From the NCBI GenBank assembly GCA_900073065.1, contig FJOG01000002.1:1306652-1370651 (forward strand): a stretch of DNA of 64,000 bases. The letters run 5' to 3'. The stretch comes from Phialocephala subalpina. Its lineage: Eukaryota; Ascomycota; Leotiomycetes; Helotiales; Mollisiaceae. Within the stretch, counting starts at the first letter, position 1; every line of letters starts with the position of its first letter. Position numbers and translations under genes: made by a program. A model generated the notes under the pieces. The model was not told the origin of the DNA, did no database searches, and was given only the letters and a program-made list of their open reading frames with translations. Of this stretch, positions 34,666 to 45,545 are shown piece after piece.

Positions 34666-35831
34666 ATGCGTTTCGTCGACTTGTTCTTTGCTGCCAGCAC
34701 GGCCATGCTCGCCGTTGCTGCTCCATCCAGTGAAAAGAAGAAGCGAGCCAAGACCTTTCAATTCTTTGGTGTCAATGAGTCTGGTGCCGAGTTTGGAAAC
34801 ACTGCCATCCCGGGTCAGTTGAACAAAGATTACACATGGCCACCAACGTAGGCACCATTTCTGAAAGATTCAGTTCCCTAGCTAACTCGAAAACAGGGCT
34901 ACTATCGATACCTTAGTTGGGAAGGGGCTGAACATCTTCCGTACGTCCACTTTTCAAAGGTTCGGAGAGAATCAATCCTAACAAGCAATAGGAATCCCGA
35001 TAATGATGGAGCGCGTAATTCCCAGCACCATGACCGGCACCGTCAACGCAACCTACCTCTCCGGCTTAACAACCTACGTGAACTACATCACCTCCAAAGG
35101 CGCCTACGCCATCGTCGACCCCCACAACTTTGGTCGCTACAACGGAAACATCATTACAGATTATACCGGCTTCCAAGCTTTCTGGAAAACCCTCGCAGCT
35201 GTCTTTGCAAGCAACAGCAAAGTGGTCTTTGACTGTAATAATGAACCGCACGATATGGGGAGCGCCAGTGTGCCAAATTTGATGCAGGCTTGCATTAATG
35301 GGGTGAGGGCGGCGGGTGCTACGAGCCAGTATATCTTTGTGGAGGGGACGAGTTATTCGGGGGCTTGGACATGGTTTGTCACCCTTCCCTTTTCTTTCCT
35401 GTTCAGAAAGAATAATTACTGATTTCTGGTAAAGGACAACAACATCAGGCAACACCAACCTCGCCTCCCTAACCGACCCCCAAAACATGATCATCTACGA
35501 AATGCACCAATACCTTGACTCAGACGGCTCTGGCACCTCCGCAAACTGCGTCTCTGCCACCATCGGCTCCGAACGCATCACCGCCGCTACAAACTGGCTC
35601 AAAACCAATAATAAGAAAGGTATTATTGGGGAGTTTGCTGGAGGAGCGAATGCGCAGTGTGAGAGTGCGGTTACGGATATGTTGACGTACATGGGGAAGC
35701 ATACGGATGTCTGGCTTGGTGCGCTGTGGTGGGGTGGGGGACCGTGGTGGGGAAATTATATTTATGGGATGGAACCACCGAGTGGGGTTGCGTACACGGA
35801 TGTGCTGCCGAAGATTTTGCCGTTGATTTAA
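34666..35831 (+). CDS. Secreted GH5 endo-beta-1,4-glucanase (cellulase)
   Basis: Exons 34666-34847, 34897-34940, 34992-35373 and 35435-35831 encode 334 aa. A signal peptide ([20 protein letters not shown]) precedes a KKKRAK stretch that may be a Kex2-type processing site. The GH5 barrel shows IPIMMERV, the [10 protein letters not shown] block, the acid/base Glu160 in CNNEP, the catalytic-site tyrosine/histidine block YEMHQYLD, and the nucleophile Glu269 in GIIGEFAGG, ending with WWGGGPWWG. This pattern is that of fungal subfamily GH5_5 endoglucanases, which cut internal beta-1,4 bonds in cellulose. No carbohydrate-binding module or linker. Introns are 49, 51 and 61 bp. No lesions. Confidence 0.93.
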
Positions 35832-36150
35832 GGAGGGTGAGGAGAAAAGAGATGGCTTGTATATACGTTAAGAGCAATGGAGGTGTGGGGAAGTTGTTGG
35901 TGAGCGGGGTAAGATTTTTCGTCCTGTATACATCTGCTCCTCCATAAAACGGAAACCTGCGTCTTCTCGAGTACTCCTTTGCGCAACCTAGACCTTCGCC
36001 TTTGGTTACCAGTTGAAATGATCGCAAGCTTCAAGATTGATAAAATCAGAGCTTGTCACTGGAAGTTTTGTCATCAGTCCAATCCCCAGATCATTTGCGT
36101 TCCGAAAATTCCTGAATTGACATTCCAATATCGTTCTTCCTAGTCCAATC
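35832..36150. other. Short intergenic between converging genes
   Basis: 3' flanks of GH5 and the hypothetical gene. Nothing recognised. Confidence 0.5.
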
Positions 36151-36834
36151 TCAATCACTATCACGCTCCAACACCATCCCAACAAGCATCTCGTCATATA
36201 TCTCTCTCAACCTCACCCCCTCAACCGGATCGCTCATCTCAAGATACTCTCCCCAGTCTCCCTCTTTGTCGCTTCCCCACATCGGTACGATCTCCACGTT
36301 TTTCCCAGCCCCTGGCTCCATCACTCTCAAATATCTCCAAATACGCATCCTAGTTCCAACAGCCACACCAATAAGCACACTATTCTCCTCATTCCTTTGG
36401 AAAAGCCAATATCTATTCCATTCCCTCGCTCCACCAAACCGAAGACTCACACATTTCTTTGCTTGCCTTTCCAATCGTTCTATCGTACACTCTTCCTCTT
36501 TCTCCCCAGCAAGTTTTGTGAAGAAGAATCCAGGGGTCCGGCGTACGCTAAGGCCAGCATATAAATCCTGGTAAACAAGTTGTTGCGGGATTGCGTTGTG
36601 AGAACTTAGATTTGGTTGTCTGGGTAGAGCGAAGGCTAGGAGGTCAAATGTTGCTTCTTGTTCGTCTTTGGTGGGGATTGGTGAGGGGTAGGGATGGGAG
36701 AATGATGTGCATTTCGTTTCCAGAGCACGGATTGTCTTGGATAGATTCTTGTTGGTGCTGGTAAGCAATGTTTTGGTGAGGTAGGGGGAGGGTGGTGGTG
36801 ATGGCGTATCATCGGTGGGTGATTCTGAAGCCAT
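36151..36834 (-). CDS. Hypothetical protein, 227 aa
   Basis: An uninterrupted single exon with an ordinary start. The N-terminus is Pro/Ser/Asp-rich; from about residue 60 there is a mixed alpha/beta-looking region with LVYQDLYAGLSVRRTP, a Cys/Glu-rich helix, the strands NRYWLFQRNEENSVLIGVAVG and TRMRIWRYLRVM, and a C-terminal helix. It is soluble, with no signal peptide and no motif I can tie to a family. Codon use resembles the neighbouring real genes, which supports a real gene. Confidence 0.6.
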   Translation of the reverse strand: MASESPTDDTPSPPPSPYLTKTLLTSTNKNLSKTIRALETKCTSFSHPYPSPIPTKDEQEATFDLLAFALPRQPNLSSHNAIPQQLVYQDLYAGLSVRRTPGFFFTKLAGEKEEECTIERLERQAKKCVSLRFGGAREWNRYWLFQRNEENSVLIGVAVGTRMRIWRYLRVMEPGAGKNVEIVPMWGSDKEGDWGEYLEMSDPVEGVRLREIYDEMLVGMVLERDSD

Positions 36835-37432
36835 GAGAGCTCCTGCGAGTGGTGGAAGACCTTGGGATTTTTGTTGCTGTCAAAAGTTTGGTGGTGTGGC
36901 GCAGGAAATATTCGGAGTGGCTTAGGGTCCTCCGTAACACGCCAAAATGCGGAAGAGGAGACTTCAGAAGTCTGATGTCAAAGAAAACATGTGCTGTACA
37001 GTAGACTTCCAAGGCAGATGTCCGAAGAACAATAAGAGTAGTCGATTGAGATCTTGAAATTCAAGCATGCGTTAACGATTGCGATAAGAAGGCTCAAATA
37101 CAAGGGGTCGAGAATACCCCGCTATGGAAAATGCAAAAACTGATCGACATTGCATGATGGAGAGTCAGACCATTGGACCAATGCAACCCTTGTCGACATC
37201 TTCAATTCGACCCTTCGTTTTCTAAAGAATCTCTTTGTTTGCTTGATTTTGCTTTTTAAGTTAGCAATCCATAGTGGTCCTGATCGGGCAAGTAAGAGGT
37301 GATATAGTGGAGCAAACTTTTGACGAGCTTGGGGATGGGCATAGGATCATGTTTTTGAAGAATGTTCTGTTTGAGAAGTAGTATGGCGCTTGTGCAAGTT
37401 AACCTCCTAAATTGTGTAGGACAGCAACAGTA
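36835..37432. other. Intergenic
   Basis: Left flank of the transposon. Nothing recognised. Confidence 0.5.
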
Positions 37433-39674
37433 ACCGATTTCCACTGTCAGTGCACAGACCCACCCAATGCACGCACAAAAAATTTCGTAAAAATTATCAA
37501 CCCTCACTCTTTAAAAAATTAAAATGGCTGTCGACGACGCTACAATGGAAGCCGCTCTTGCGGAATGTGATGTAGAATTGGCTCCTAATTACTCTGTAAT
37601 AGCTAAAAAGCATAGTTTGGAGCGTACTACCCTTATGCGCCGCCATTTAGGCAAAATTGTCTCGAGGAGAGAAGCGACTTACCTTTACCACTCTCTGCTT
37701 TCAAGGGCTTAAGAAGAGGCTTTAATTAAGCAGATAAACAAACTTACGGTCCGTGGCTTGCCTCCGACGACTCAGATAGTCACAAATCTAGTAGAAGAGA
37801 TCATTAGAAGGGAGGTTCATAAGAATTAGACGGCCCGATTTGTCGCACGATACAAGAACCGACTCAAGTCCAAGTATCTACGAAATATTGATAATACACG
37901 AGTTAAAGCAAAATATGGACTAATGATCGCTGAGTTTTTCAAGCTAGTGAGCAACTTTTTTCATTAATATTTAGTGGAGATATAATTTTTTAAGAGTCAT
38001 AAGCTAATTGCCCCTCCCCCCCACTTAGTACAAAGATGCCGTGGAAAAACACAATATTTTGCCGGAGAACACATACAATTGGGATGAGAAGGGGTTCTTA
38101 ATTGGCCTTTGTCAAACGGTCAAACGCATTATGACCAAAGAAGCATATGAGAGTGGAAAGATGAGGTCTGCTAGACAAGATGGTTCTCGAGAGTTCATCA
38201 GCTTACTGGCCACTATCTGCGCAGATGGCACTTGTCTCCCTGCTGCGTTGATTTACTAAGGGAAAACCAATGCTTTGCAAGATACATGGTGTTAAGACAT
38301 AAGAGAAGAGAAGATTTATTTCACAGCTTCTACCAATAGGTAGTCTAGTAATGCGTTCGGTCTGGCTTACTTGACTCAAGTATTTGACCTATATACTCGC
38401 GCTAAAGCTGGAAGAGGCAAGAGACTCTTGATTGTGGATGGGCACTCTAACCATGTGAATATAGCGTTTCTGGAAGCATGTGATAAGCTCAGGATTTGTA
38501 TCTTGATCTTACCACCTCACAGCACTCACAGACTTCAACCCTGTGACGTGGGTGCTTTCCTTCCTCTCTCCACCCAATACTCTAAGCTCGTCAGCGCTCT
38601 TTTGCATAAGAGTGATGGAATTTGCGGTATGTCTAAAAGGCTGTTTTACGGTTTATTTAAGGAGGCTTAGAGTTTAGCTTTGACCAAGCAGAACATTTTG
38701 TCTGCGTGGGCCAAGACTGGCATTGCTCCTTTCGACCCCTCCATAGTGCTAAATGCACTAAAAGTCCGTCCTTTGGCCCTACCAGAATCAGAGGATGAAA
38801 CCACTGCTTTTAAGGCTGTGAAAACACCTCGGACGGCTAAATCTTTTCGTTATTTTAAGCAGGAGTTCTATAGGAATCCTTCTAAGTTAATGATCAGGAA
38901 GTTGTTTAAGTCAGCCGAGTAGTCAGCCGCAGAGCGTGAGATTGCCAATTTTAGAGTAGTGGGCTTGAGAGAAGCTTTGGATATTGAAAAGAAGAAGAGG
39001 TAGAGGAGTAAGAAGCTTAATTTGCTTGGAGAAGTGCCAAATGGTGGCGCACAGTGGTAGTTAGGGTCGGAAATCCAAGCAGCGTTAGTGTATCAGCATG
39101 ACAAGGAGGCCAATGCTCAGAGGGAAAAAGACGAGAAAGAGGCTAAGAAAAAGCAGGCTGAGATCGATAGGGAGGTTAAGAAGGCCCTTGCTGCTAAAGA
39201 GAAGGAAGTTGAGAAGGCTAGGAAAGCAGAGCAGAGAGAGGTGGACCGACAAGTAAAGGCAGAGGTCAAAAAAAGGGAACAAGAAGCGGCTAAGGCTGCT
39301 AAACAGGCTGAAAACAAGGCCAAAAAAGCAGCCAAAAAGGCTAAACCGTTTAGTATTATAGTACTAAAGCTTGGGAGCACTATATTACAGAGTTTAGGGT
39401 CACATGAAGAGGTTGAAGTGGCACAAATTGATGTTTAAGAAGAGGAGGTAGAACATGTGATTAGGAGGGGTCGGAAAATCATTTTGCCAGAACGAATAAG
39501 GAATTGAAGATTATTATTGATAGAAACAAATTGAATACAATGTGCGACAGTATATTTTTAATTTTAGAAGATTCTATAAGAGCGTTGTTGAGTTATAATT
39601 TTTTAAAGTTGCGAGGCTGATGGATAAATGGGGTGTGCATTGGGTGGGTTTGTGCACTGACAGTGGAAATCGGT
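37433..39674 (+). mobile_element. Pogo-like DNA transposon, full length but inactivated
   Basis: A 2242-bp element bounded by a TA duplication (37431-37432 and 39675-39676). Terminal inverted repeats of about 42 bp start ACCGATTTCCACTGTCAGTG; the inner end is CCCACCCAATGCAC, and the two ends differ at one or two positions. It carries one transposase gene with stop codons (next entry). TA target choice, length and transposase type place it in the Tc1/mariner-pogo superfamily. It lies about 140 bp from an MFS pseudogene. Confidence 0.9.
37524..39438 (+). pseudogene. Pogo-type transposase pseudogene (HTH + DDE_1)
   Basis: Two exons (37524-37946 and 38029 onward; intron 82 bp with GCTAAT branch) stay in one frame to 39438. 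Domains in order: a Psq-type helix-turn-helix (VDDATMEAALAEC), a CENP-B-type helix-turn-helix, then the DDE catalytic region with the three Asp blocks YNWDEKGF, LIVDGHSNH and PPHSTHRLQPCDVG, and a Lys/Glu/Ala-rich coiled tail (39088-39330). About ten in-frame TAA/TAG codons interrupt it (for example 37710, 37827, 38257, 38668, 38920) but there is no frameshift. At nearly every one, Gln or Trp is expected, so CpA>TpA transitions explain the stops. The catalytic Asp residues survive, but no full transposase can be made. Confidence 0.9.
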
Positions 39675-39814
39675 TATATAACCAATCCCTAACATCAACC
39701 TTACTCTCCGTTCCCATCGTAGTTGAAGATCCCACCATCCCAATCGCAACCATGCCAGCAATTCAATAGTCAACCTACAAATTTGATATCGGTCTGAGAT
39801 ACAGAATTTGAGCT

Positions 39815-40565
39815 TATAGCAGTATTTCCACCCAGACTGTGCCCGAGATGTGTTCACTTCAGCAGCAATTTTCTCCACGTCTTCTGCATTTTGGGGAGCC
39901 ACCTTCGACGGAATCGGCTTGATGAATACAAGTGCAACGAGAGCTCCAGCACCGCCAAATGCAACAGCTGCCCAGTAACTGTTCCGATATTGTGGTAAAA
40001 GATCTTGAGGCGTATCCGCACTGAGAAACGAGCTTCCAATGGCGAGACCCAGCCCCTTAGCGATTTGCGCAGATGTTTGTACGATGCCAGAACCAGTCCT
40101 TGGTCTTCAGAAGGTGTGGCAGCATAAGCGACATTCAGATAATTGATGAAGAAGACGGCGGTGCCAAGAGACATGACGACGGAGCCCGGAAATGTGTATT
40201 GTCAATACTCTGTGTGGATGTCGTTGCGTGAGATCAAGACCACACCAGTAGCGAGAATAACTGGCGCGACAACGAGGAGCCATTTTGGGGGCATAAACTT
40301 GTGGTTGTAGAAGGGTGCCATGAGGATGCAGAATATCAGCGTGCTGATTATGAGGGGGCCCCACATAACTGCAGAGATTAATGTTTCCCGTTGCGTGGCT
40401 ATTAGCGGGACTTTGAGAGAAGCGCGTGAAGAATTGTAGCTCACCTTTTGAACTCTCAACAGGAACGTTTAACCCTTCAAAACGGCAAGATAGAAAGTCC
40501 CAAAAAGAACCCTGTTTCAACAGCAAGTGCGGCAAGGTTGTGGTAAGCGCAGACTCTCCTGGCAT
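39815..40565 (-). pseudogene. MFS transporter pseudogene, C-terminal half
   Basis: The minus strand encodes the C-terminal ~6 membrane helices of a 14-TM drug:proton antiporter-like MFS protein (VMWGPLIISTLIFCILM, WLLVVAPVILATGVVLI, FPGSVVMSLGTAVFFINY, then in another frame QTSAQIAKGLGLAIGSSFL and YWAAVAFGGAGALVALVF). A TGA at 40202-40204 stands where EYWQY is expected, a Trp-to-stop change. A one-base deletion near 40105 shifts the frame. The N-terminal half is absent. The pogo element sits just downstream. Confidence 0.8.
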
Positions 40566-41120
40566 ATTGTTGTCTCACCTCGACCTCAATCTTTGAATAA
40601 TACACCATCTACCTGCCCAGCATCTGACTTTGAACTTGCTTGTTGAAAACTTAAGACAGACCACAATCATTGCCTCGCAGAAAGTGACATTTCCAAAAGC
40701 CCCTCGAACAACACTTTCATGGAGTGCCAAACTTGGTAAAGTGCATCACGTGCGTTGGCGTTTCATCTCGCGCTCCACTCTTTCTTTCGCGACGTTCTCT
40801 TCATTTCTTTCCCCAAGCCATCCCTCAAAAGTCCGTCCTATCTCCACTACAACAATCTCTATCCTCGCTTAAGTTGCCCGCCAGAGGAAGGGGCATTGAT
40901 ACCCTCGCGACATATCTCAATTGAAACGCGCACCATCTTGAGCTTCGACGATGTCGCAACCGCCAGGACACCGCGATGCCGAAGACCGCACACAAATCGA
41001 CTGAGGCTCGGAACAATCTGCAGAAACAGTGTCTGTAGATTTCTGCTCCTTTTGGGGACTCTGAATGCCCCATAATTCCTGGGACATTGTCCTCGGCTCA
41101 ATTGAGAAAGAGGTTTACTG
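40566..41120. other. Intergenic
   Basis: Between the MFS relic and the third 2EXR copy. An ATG at 40950 opens a short frame that could be the original first exon of the 2EXR copy, but no clean splice joins them. Confidence 0.35.
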
Positions 41121-42087
41121 ACTTTGAGATCCCCCGCACAGATACTGCAGAACCTACTTTCGAGAGTCGACAGGCTGGAGTATGGTCTTGAAGTTGAAAG
41201 GCAAGAGAATAGAGTAATGAGAGCAGAGGTGACACGGTTGACAAACGAGAATGTGGAGATGTCTTGCGAGTTGGAACATGTAAGTGGAACGGTTCCGCAG
41301 ACTCCAATGTCCCTCCCTGCGTGGGTCATGTTGCATGCGAAACGTGTTTTTGTCTCCCCACACATTGGGCTGATTGCACGCTCTGCAGGTACAAGAGAAT
41401 AATGGCGTACGGTTCCACCGTTTTCGAAGACTTCCGAAAGAGCTTCGAGGGATGATATGGAAGGAGGCTATACGAGAACCGCAGACACATACTATAAGGA
41501 GGAGATGCATTAGCGAGAGCAACATTAATAAGATCATACAGGTGTGTCAGGAGTCGCGCAACATTGGCTTGTTGATGCGATTGGATTACTACCTTCTTCG
41601 CCCACGAGATAGGTGTGGTCCTTGGAGGCCATCAGATCCAAAATTCTATCTCAACACAGATATCGACACTCTTTGGCTTCAGCAATACATTGAACCTGAG
41701 AGTGCAGGGATGTGACCTATGAATATGAGTTTCTTCTGTGGACGCTGTCGCGATATGCAAGAAGCATTTAGCTTGGATGACTTAGACGAAATTATATGCC
41801 CACACAACCTTTACTTGAATCGCCTCGCTATACCGAGTTCATTTTGGGAAGAACCGGATGTCCTTGAAGGTTATCAAGATCAATTATCTAAGACGGAGCT
41901 CCTCCGGCTCTTAAAGCCTCGAGAGATTTTACTCGTTGTTGGAGATGGGAACCTACTAGAAGGACAATCAGGGGCCTATACATTTGGGCAACCACATCTT
42001 GAGCCATGGAACGCCTTGCCGGGGCTGAACTTTCCAAAAGAGGTTGGTGGCGACGGAGCCGACGGTGTTGTTGCCCCCTTCACTTGA
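41121..42087 (+). pseudogene. 2EXR-domain pseudogene with an in-frame stop
   Basis: The coiled coil (RSPAQILQNLLSRVDRLEYG) aligns with the N-terminus of the intact copy at 362. A 109-bp intron (GTAAGT...TGCAG, 41281-41389) joins it in phase to VQENNGVRFHRFRRLPKEL and the 2EXR core RRLPKELRGMIW. The frame continues through the DTLWLQQYI block to a TGA at 41713-41715 and stays open in the same frame beyond it (PMNMSFFCGRC onward) to 42087. So one nonsense change breaks an otherwise recognisable gene. No clear ATG precedes the coiled coil in frame, so the first exon is also lost or undetected. Confidence 0.75.
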
Positions 42088-42484
42088 ATCTAGCAGGTCG
42101 TAGAGCGGAGGGAATCTTGGAACTCCACAGGTCATCGAGGAGAGAAGATATTGTGGAAAGCTTTCGAGGTGCGCGACGAGATCTTCTCCTTTAACCCCCA
42201 GTGTTCTTGTATTGTTCATCAGAGGTGGGGGGACATTGGAGTTCATTTTGTTGAGGTAAAAGTGATGATCAGGTCTCAGCAGCTAACTATGTATAGCTGA
42301 TTGAGTAAATACGGATTATGAGATAGAGAACGATAACGAATGGGATAGTTATCGAGCTTTTACCTTATAGAATCCTCCGACGGTCAGATACGTGCACGTT
42401 TATCCGAAAGGTCAGGACTGGATATATCCACCAGGAACCGGACTTGCTGGACGAAATCCTTACGACGAGTCTTTTAATGCGATG
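42088..42484. other. Intergenic
   Basis: Flank of the AT-rich element. A frame at 42006-42194 overlaps the end of the 2EXR relic and may be part of its shifted C-terminus. Confidence 0.4.
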
Positions 42485-43790
42485 TATAATCAGGTCGCTT
42501 AATTATTCGTCACGTGCCAAAAACACACCCCTCACCAAAAAACAAACAACTTTTACATTCTCTTATGAAAAATGGCCTAAATAAGCTCAAAATAAAGATA
42601 TTTAGTACTTAGTTACTTTATTCTTATTCTTAAGATAAGCCTAATATCTAATAGGCATAAAATCACAAAGCTTTATAAAGAAATATTTTTTTATTTTTAT
42701 TTATTCTTGTTTTATAGCTATAATAAAATCTAACTTGTTTCTAGCCTTATACTTACGTTTAGCGATCTTATCTTTAATCCTCTTTTACATATTCTCAATA
42801 AGATTAAGATTAAAAGATTATAAAGTATAAAGTATTATTTTAATCTTTTTATTAATCAAATATTTCTTAACGATTTTAACTTTATATTATATCGCTTTAT
42901 CTTCTATAAATATTACTTTATCTCTATATATTCTTTTTATCTTTTTATAAAATAAAATCATATAAGTTTAAAGTACTTATTTATACTTTTTGGCGTTTAT
43001 ATTTTCTTTTTTTTAAAAGGATATAAAATACATTAAATTAATCTCTATAAAAATAATTTTATGCCTTTACTATTTCTCGCTTGCTCTTAAAAAAAAGTCT
43101 TAAATTCTTGTTTATATACTCCTTATTTCTCTTTGGCCCTCTAATCATAAAAAATATAATCTAATTTTTTTTATCTCGAAAGTAATCTTATTACTCTAAA
43201 TTATCGCTTTATAATTCCTTTTCCGCTTAAGTTCCTCTTTATAATATATTTTTCTTTTCTTTTTATATAAAAAACTCAAATACAGTTTCTTATAAAGGCG
43301 GCGCTTTATTTTCTTATACCTTTTGAGGATTTTGGAGACTATATAATAATTAAGTTCTTTGCCGGATTTAGATAATAAAGCTAAAGCTTTTAAAGTTATC
43401 TTTGGCTTATTAAAAGTAATATATATTAAAGTTTTTTCCGCTCGAGAGTTTAGTTTAAGCTTATTACTCTTACCAAGCTTACTTTTAAAGTTAATAGAAC
43501 CGGATTTAATATATCGAATAAGAAAAAAGGAGATAATAAAGCGGGGTATATCTGTTTTGTTAGAAATTGCAATCGGTTTAAGTCCTTCTTTATAAAAAGT
43601 CTAAATTTTAGACTATTTGGTAATTAATAGATTAAAATTAGATTTTCTTAGTAAAAAACTTATAATTTGAAGTTTAAAGAGATTTCATAAGAGAACAAAA
43701 AAAATATTATTTATGTGAGTAGGATAGGTAGTATTCGGTTAATAGCCAAATATAACCTCACGTGACGAATAATTATGTGATCTGATTATA
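42485..43790. mobile_element. AT-rich, RIP-degraded element with 32-bp inverted ends
   Basis: The ends 42485-42516 and 43759-43790 are inverted repeats of each other (CACGTGACGAATAATTA-type core, TATAATCAG at the outer edge) with about four mismatches, and end in TA. The 1.25 kb between them is extremely AT-rich with long runs of A and T and very few CpA, consistent with heavy repeat-induced point mutation of a DNA transposon. No frame remains; the ORF at 43359-43595 is composition noise. Confidence 0.75.
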
Positions 43791-44094
43791 CGGTCACGGT
43801 CTTTAAGATAGCAATACTAAATTCTCATGCCTCGAATTTCCCGCGAGCTAAACTAGGATACGGAATCCATCGGATGCGACATCGTGAAATATGCAATGGC
43901 CACCTTGAGAGGTCGCGTAAATATGTCTCGTTCGTCAAATCAAATGTGCGGAGTCTCTCGTATTTCACAATTGTCCCAACACTACGGTTACCTCTCTTCG
44001 ATCTACAGAACCGCATCTCCTTACAATGCTCAGCCCGAAAGATGTCTCTTTTTTACGTCTCATCCACCTCATCCAGCGCAGATTCCATCACCTC
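43791..44094. other. Intergenic
   Basis: 3' flank of the NTF2-like gene. Nothing recognised. Confidence 0.45.
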
Positions 44095-44741
44095 CTACGC
44101 CCCAAACTTCTCGACCTCCTGCTCACTCCTTCTCAAATACGGGACCAACAAACTACGATCATAATACAACCTCGCACTCAGAATCTGCAGTCCCTCAAAT
44201 CCAACATCCTCTCCCGCCTTCCTCTCGCTTCCATCATCCTTCGCAGGGCCAAGCTCGAAGACCATACCTCTAGGAATGGTGATCTTCTTCGACTCTCCGT
44301 TCTCATCCTTCACATGCTTTAACCAAAAATGGGCAAACCATTCACAGTGAATGGTGTGCGTGCCGTCAGGACGGGAAACTACTAAGCATAGGCGGATTTC
44401 CATGTAGATGCTGTTGAAGGGTTCGAAGAGCTTGGTTATCCAGGTCCAAATTGCTTGGCCTCCGACGTAGTCGATCCCTGTTGCGTCGTCTGATGGTCGA
44501 GTCAGTGTTTGTTCGAGCCGAGAAAGGGGTTATGGAAGAAGGATGGGGAGAGGGATGGGGAGAGGGGTGGGGAGAGGGATGTACGGAATACAGCATCGGG
44601 ATGGTAGTATGGGAGGTAGCTGCCGTCATAGTTGGCACTGTCTATCTTGGCTGTGTAGTTCGCAAGGAAGCGGAGGGCATCATTGGACCGCGAATGGGCG
44701 TCATAAGGACCCTTATGTTCGAAGTAAATGTTTTCTGCCAT
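44095..44741 (-). CDS. NTF2/SnoaL-like protein
   Basis: Exons 44741-44585 and 44489-44095 encode 183 aa. The N-terminal helix (DALRFLANYTAKIDSANYDG) followed by YLPYYHPDAVFHDATG, GGQAIWTWITKLFEPF, and strands around IRLCLVV, TIHCEWFAHFWLK and PRGMVFELG give the cone-shaped NTF2-like fold shared by SnoaL cyclases, scytalone dehydratase and many small enzymes or binding proteins. The exact activity cannot be told. The 95-bp intron contains a GC-rich minisatellite of about 12 bp (ggatggggagag, four to five copies near 44540-44580). The splice restores FHDATG in phase. No lesions. Confidence 0.75.
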
Positions 44742-45502
44742 ATTGCGATCGTCGGTTTAGTGACCTAACTTTTCGAAGGACTCAGAGGCAACAAGGAAAA
44801 TGCAAGATTGGAGTTTAGAGTAGGAAGTTGGAGTCTGTCATGTTTCTTGCGGCAGAGAGATTGTCCATCCTATATACAGCTTCCGGTACACAAATGTCAT
44901 GTGTCTCTGAGCAGATTTCGTACACAAGTGTCATGTATATTTCCATAGTGCTCCATGCAATATCTTGACAAGCTCTTACCTGAGATTCTCCTCTGGGATG
45001 GGAACCTTCTGTGATAGGCAAACGCTCAGGTCCCTTCTCAAGGTGGCCACGAGATTACTCATCGTCGAACTGTTGAACACACGGATTTAATGTGAGTGAG
45101 ATTCTGGACTGCAATACTAATCATGACATGAAGCGGAAGCTGACCATTTTAAACTCTGCTTTGAAATAAAACTTATTTACTGACCACATTCATATGGGCC
45201 GAGCTTCGCGGAAGGTATTAGGACAAAATGACGTGAAATAAGTTCCTCCTTTAGATTCAAGTCATCTGGAAGTTACGAAGTGGAAGCTTGGCTGCTACAC
45301 GTGACTGTTTATTCCTCTCTGTGAAAATGATGACATTACTATTGTTATAGTAAGTAGAATCGTCCAGTGAAAGTTATATATGAAAATTAGATGATATGTC
45401 GAGCAAGATCAGAGGTAATCATAGAGAAAAGCACGTTAAGTCTGTATCACATGACAGAGCTAGTCCCACAAAGCGTTCCATCATGCTCCATTCTTAACAT
45501 TA
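44742..45502. other. Intergenic
   Basis: Upstream of the NTF2-like gene and of the tRNA-Ala locus. No gene recognised. Confidence 0.5.
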
Positions 45503-45527
45503 CCGTATAGATTTAAATAACAAAATC
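45503..45527 (+). promoter_or_regulatory. Conserved AT-rich element upstream of tRNA-Ala
   Basis: Exact 25-bp match to the element at 26152-26176 upstream of tRNA-Lys, at -43 to -19 from this tRNA. The surrounding bases do not match, so it is the element itself that is conserved, not a larger duplication. Confidence 0.7.
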
Positions 45528-45545
45528 GCCATCATCCAATCAAAA

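Noticed and set aside
37120..37200. Possible third tRNA
   Set aside because: No acceptor-stem pairing or T-loop consensus could be found.
43359..43595. 78-codon ORF in the AT-rich element
   Set aside because: Composition is that of the degraded DNA around it (I, L, K, R, S only); no transposase motif.
44535..44585. Minisatellite as a CRISPR-like array
   Set aside because: It is a ~12-bp tandem repeat without spacers, inside a eukaryotic intron.
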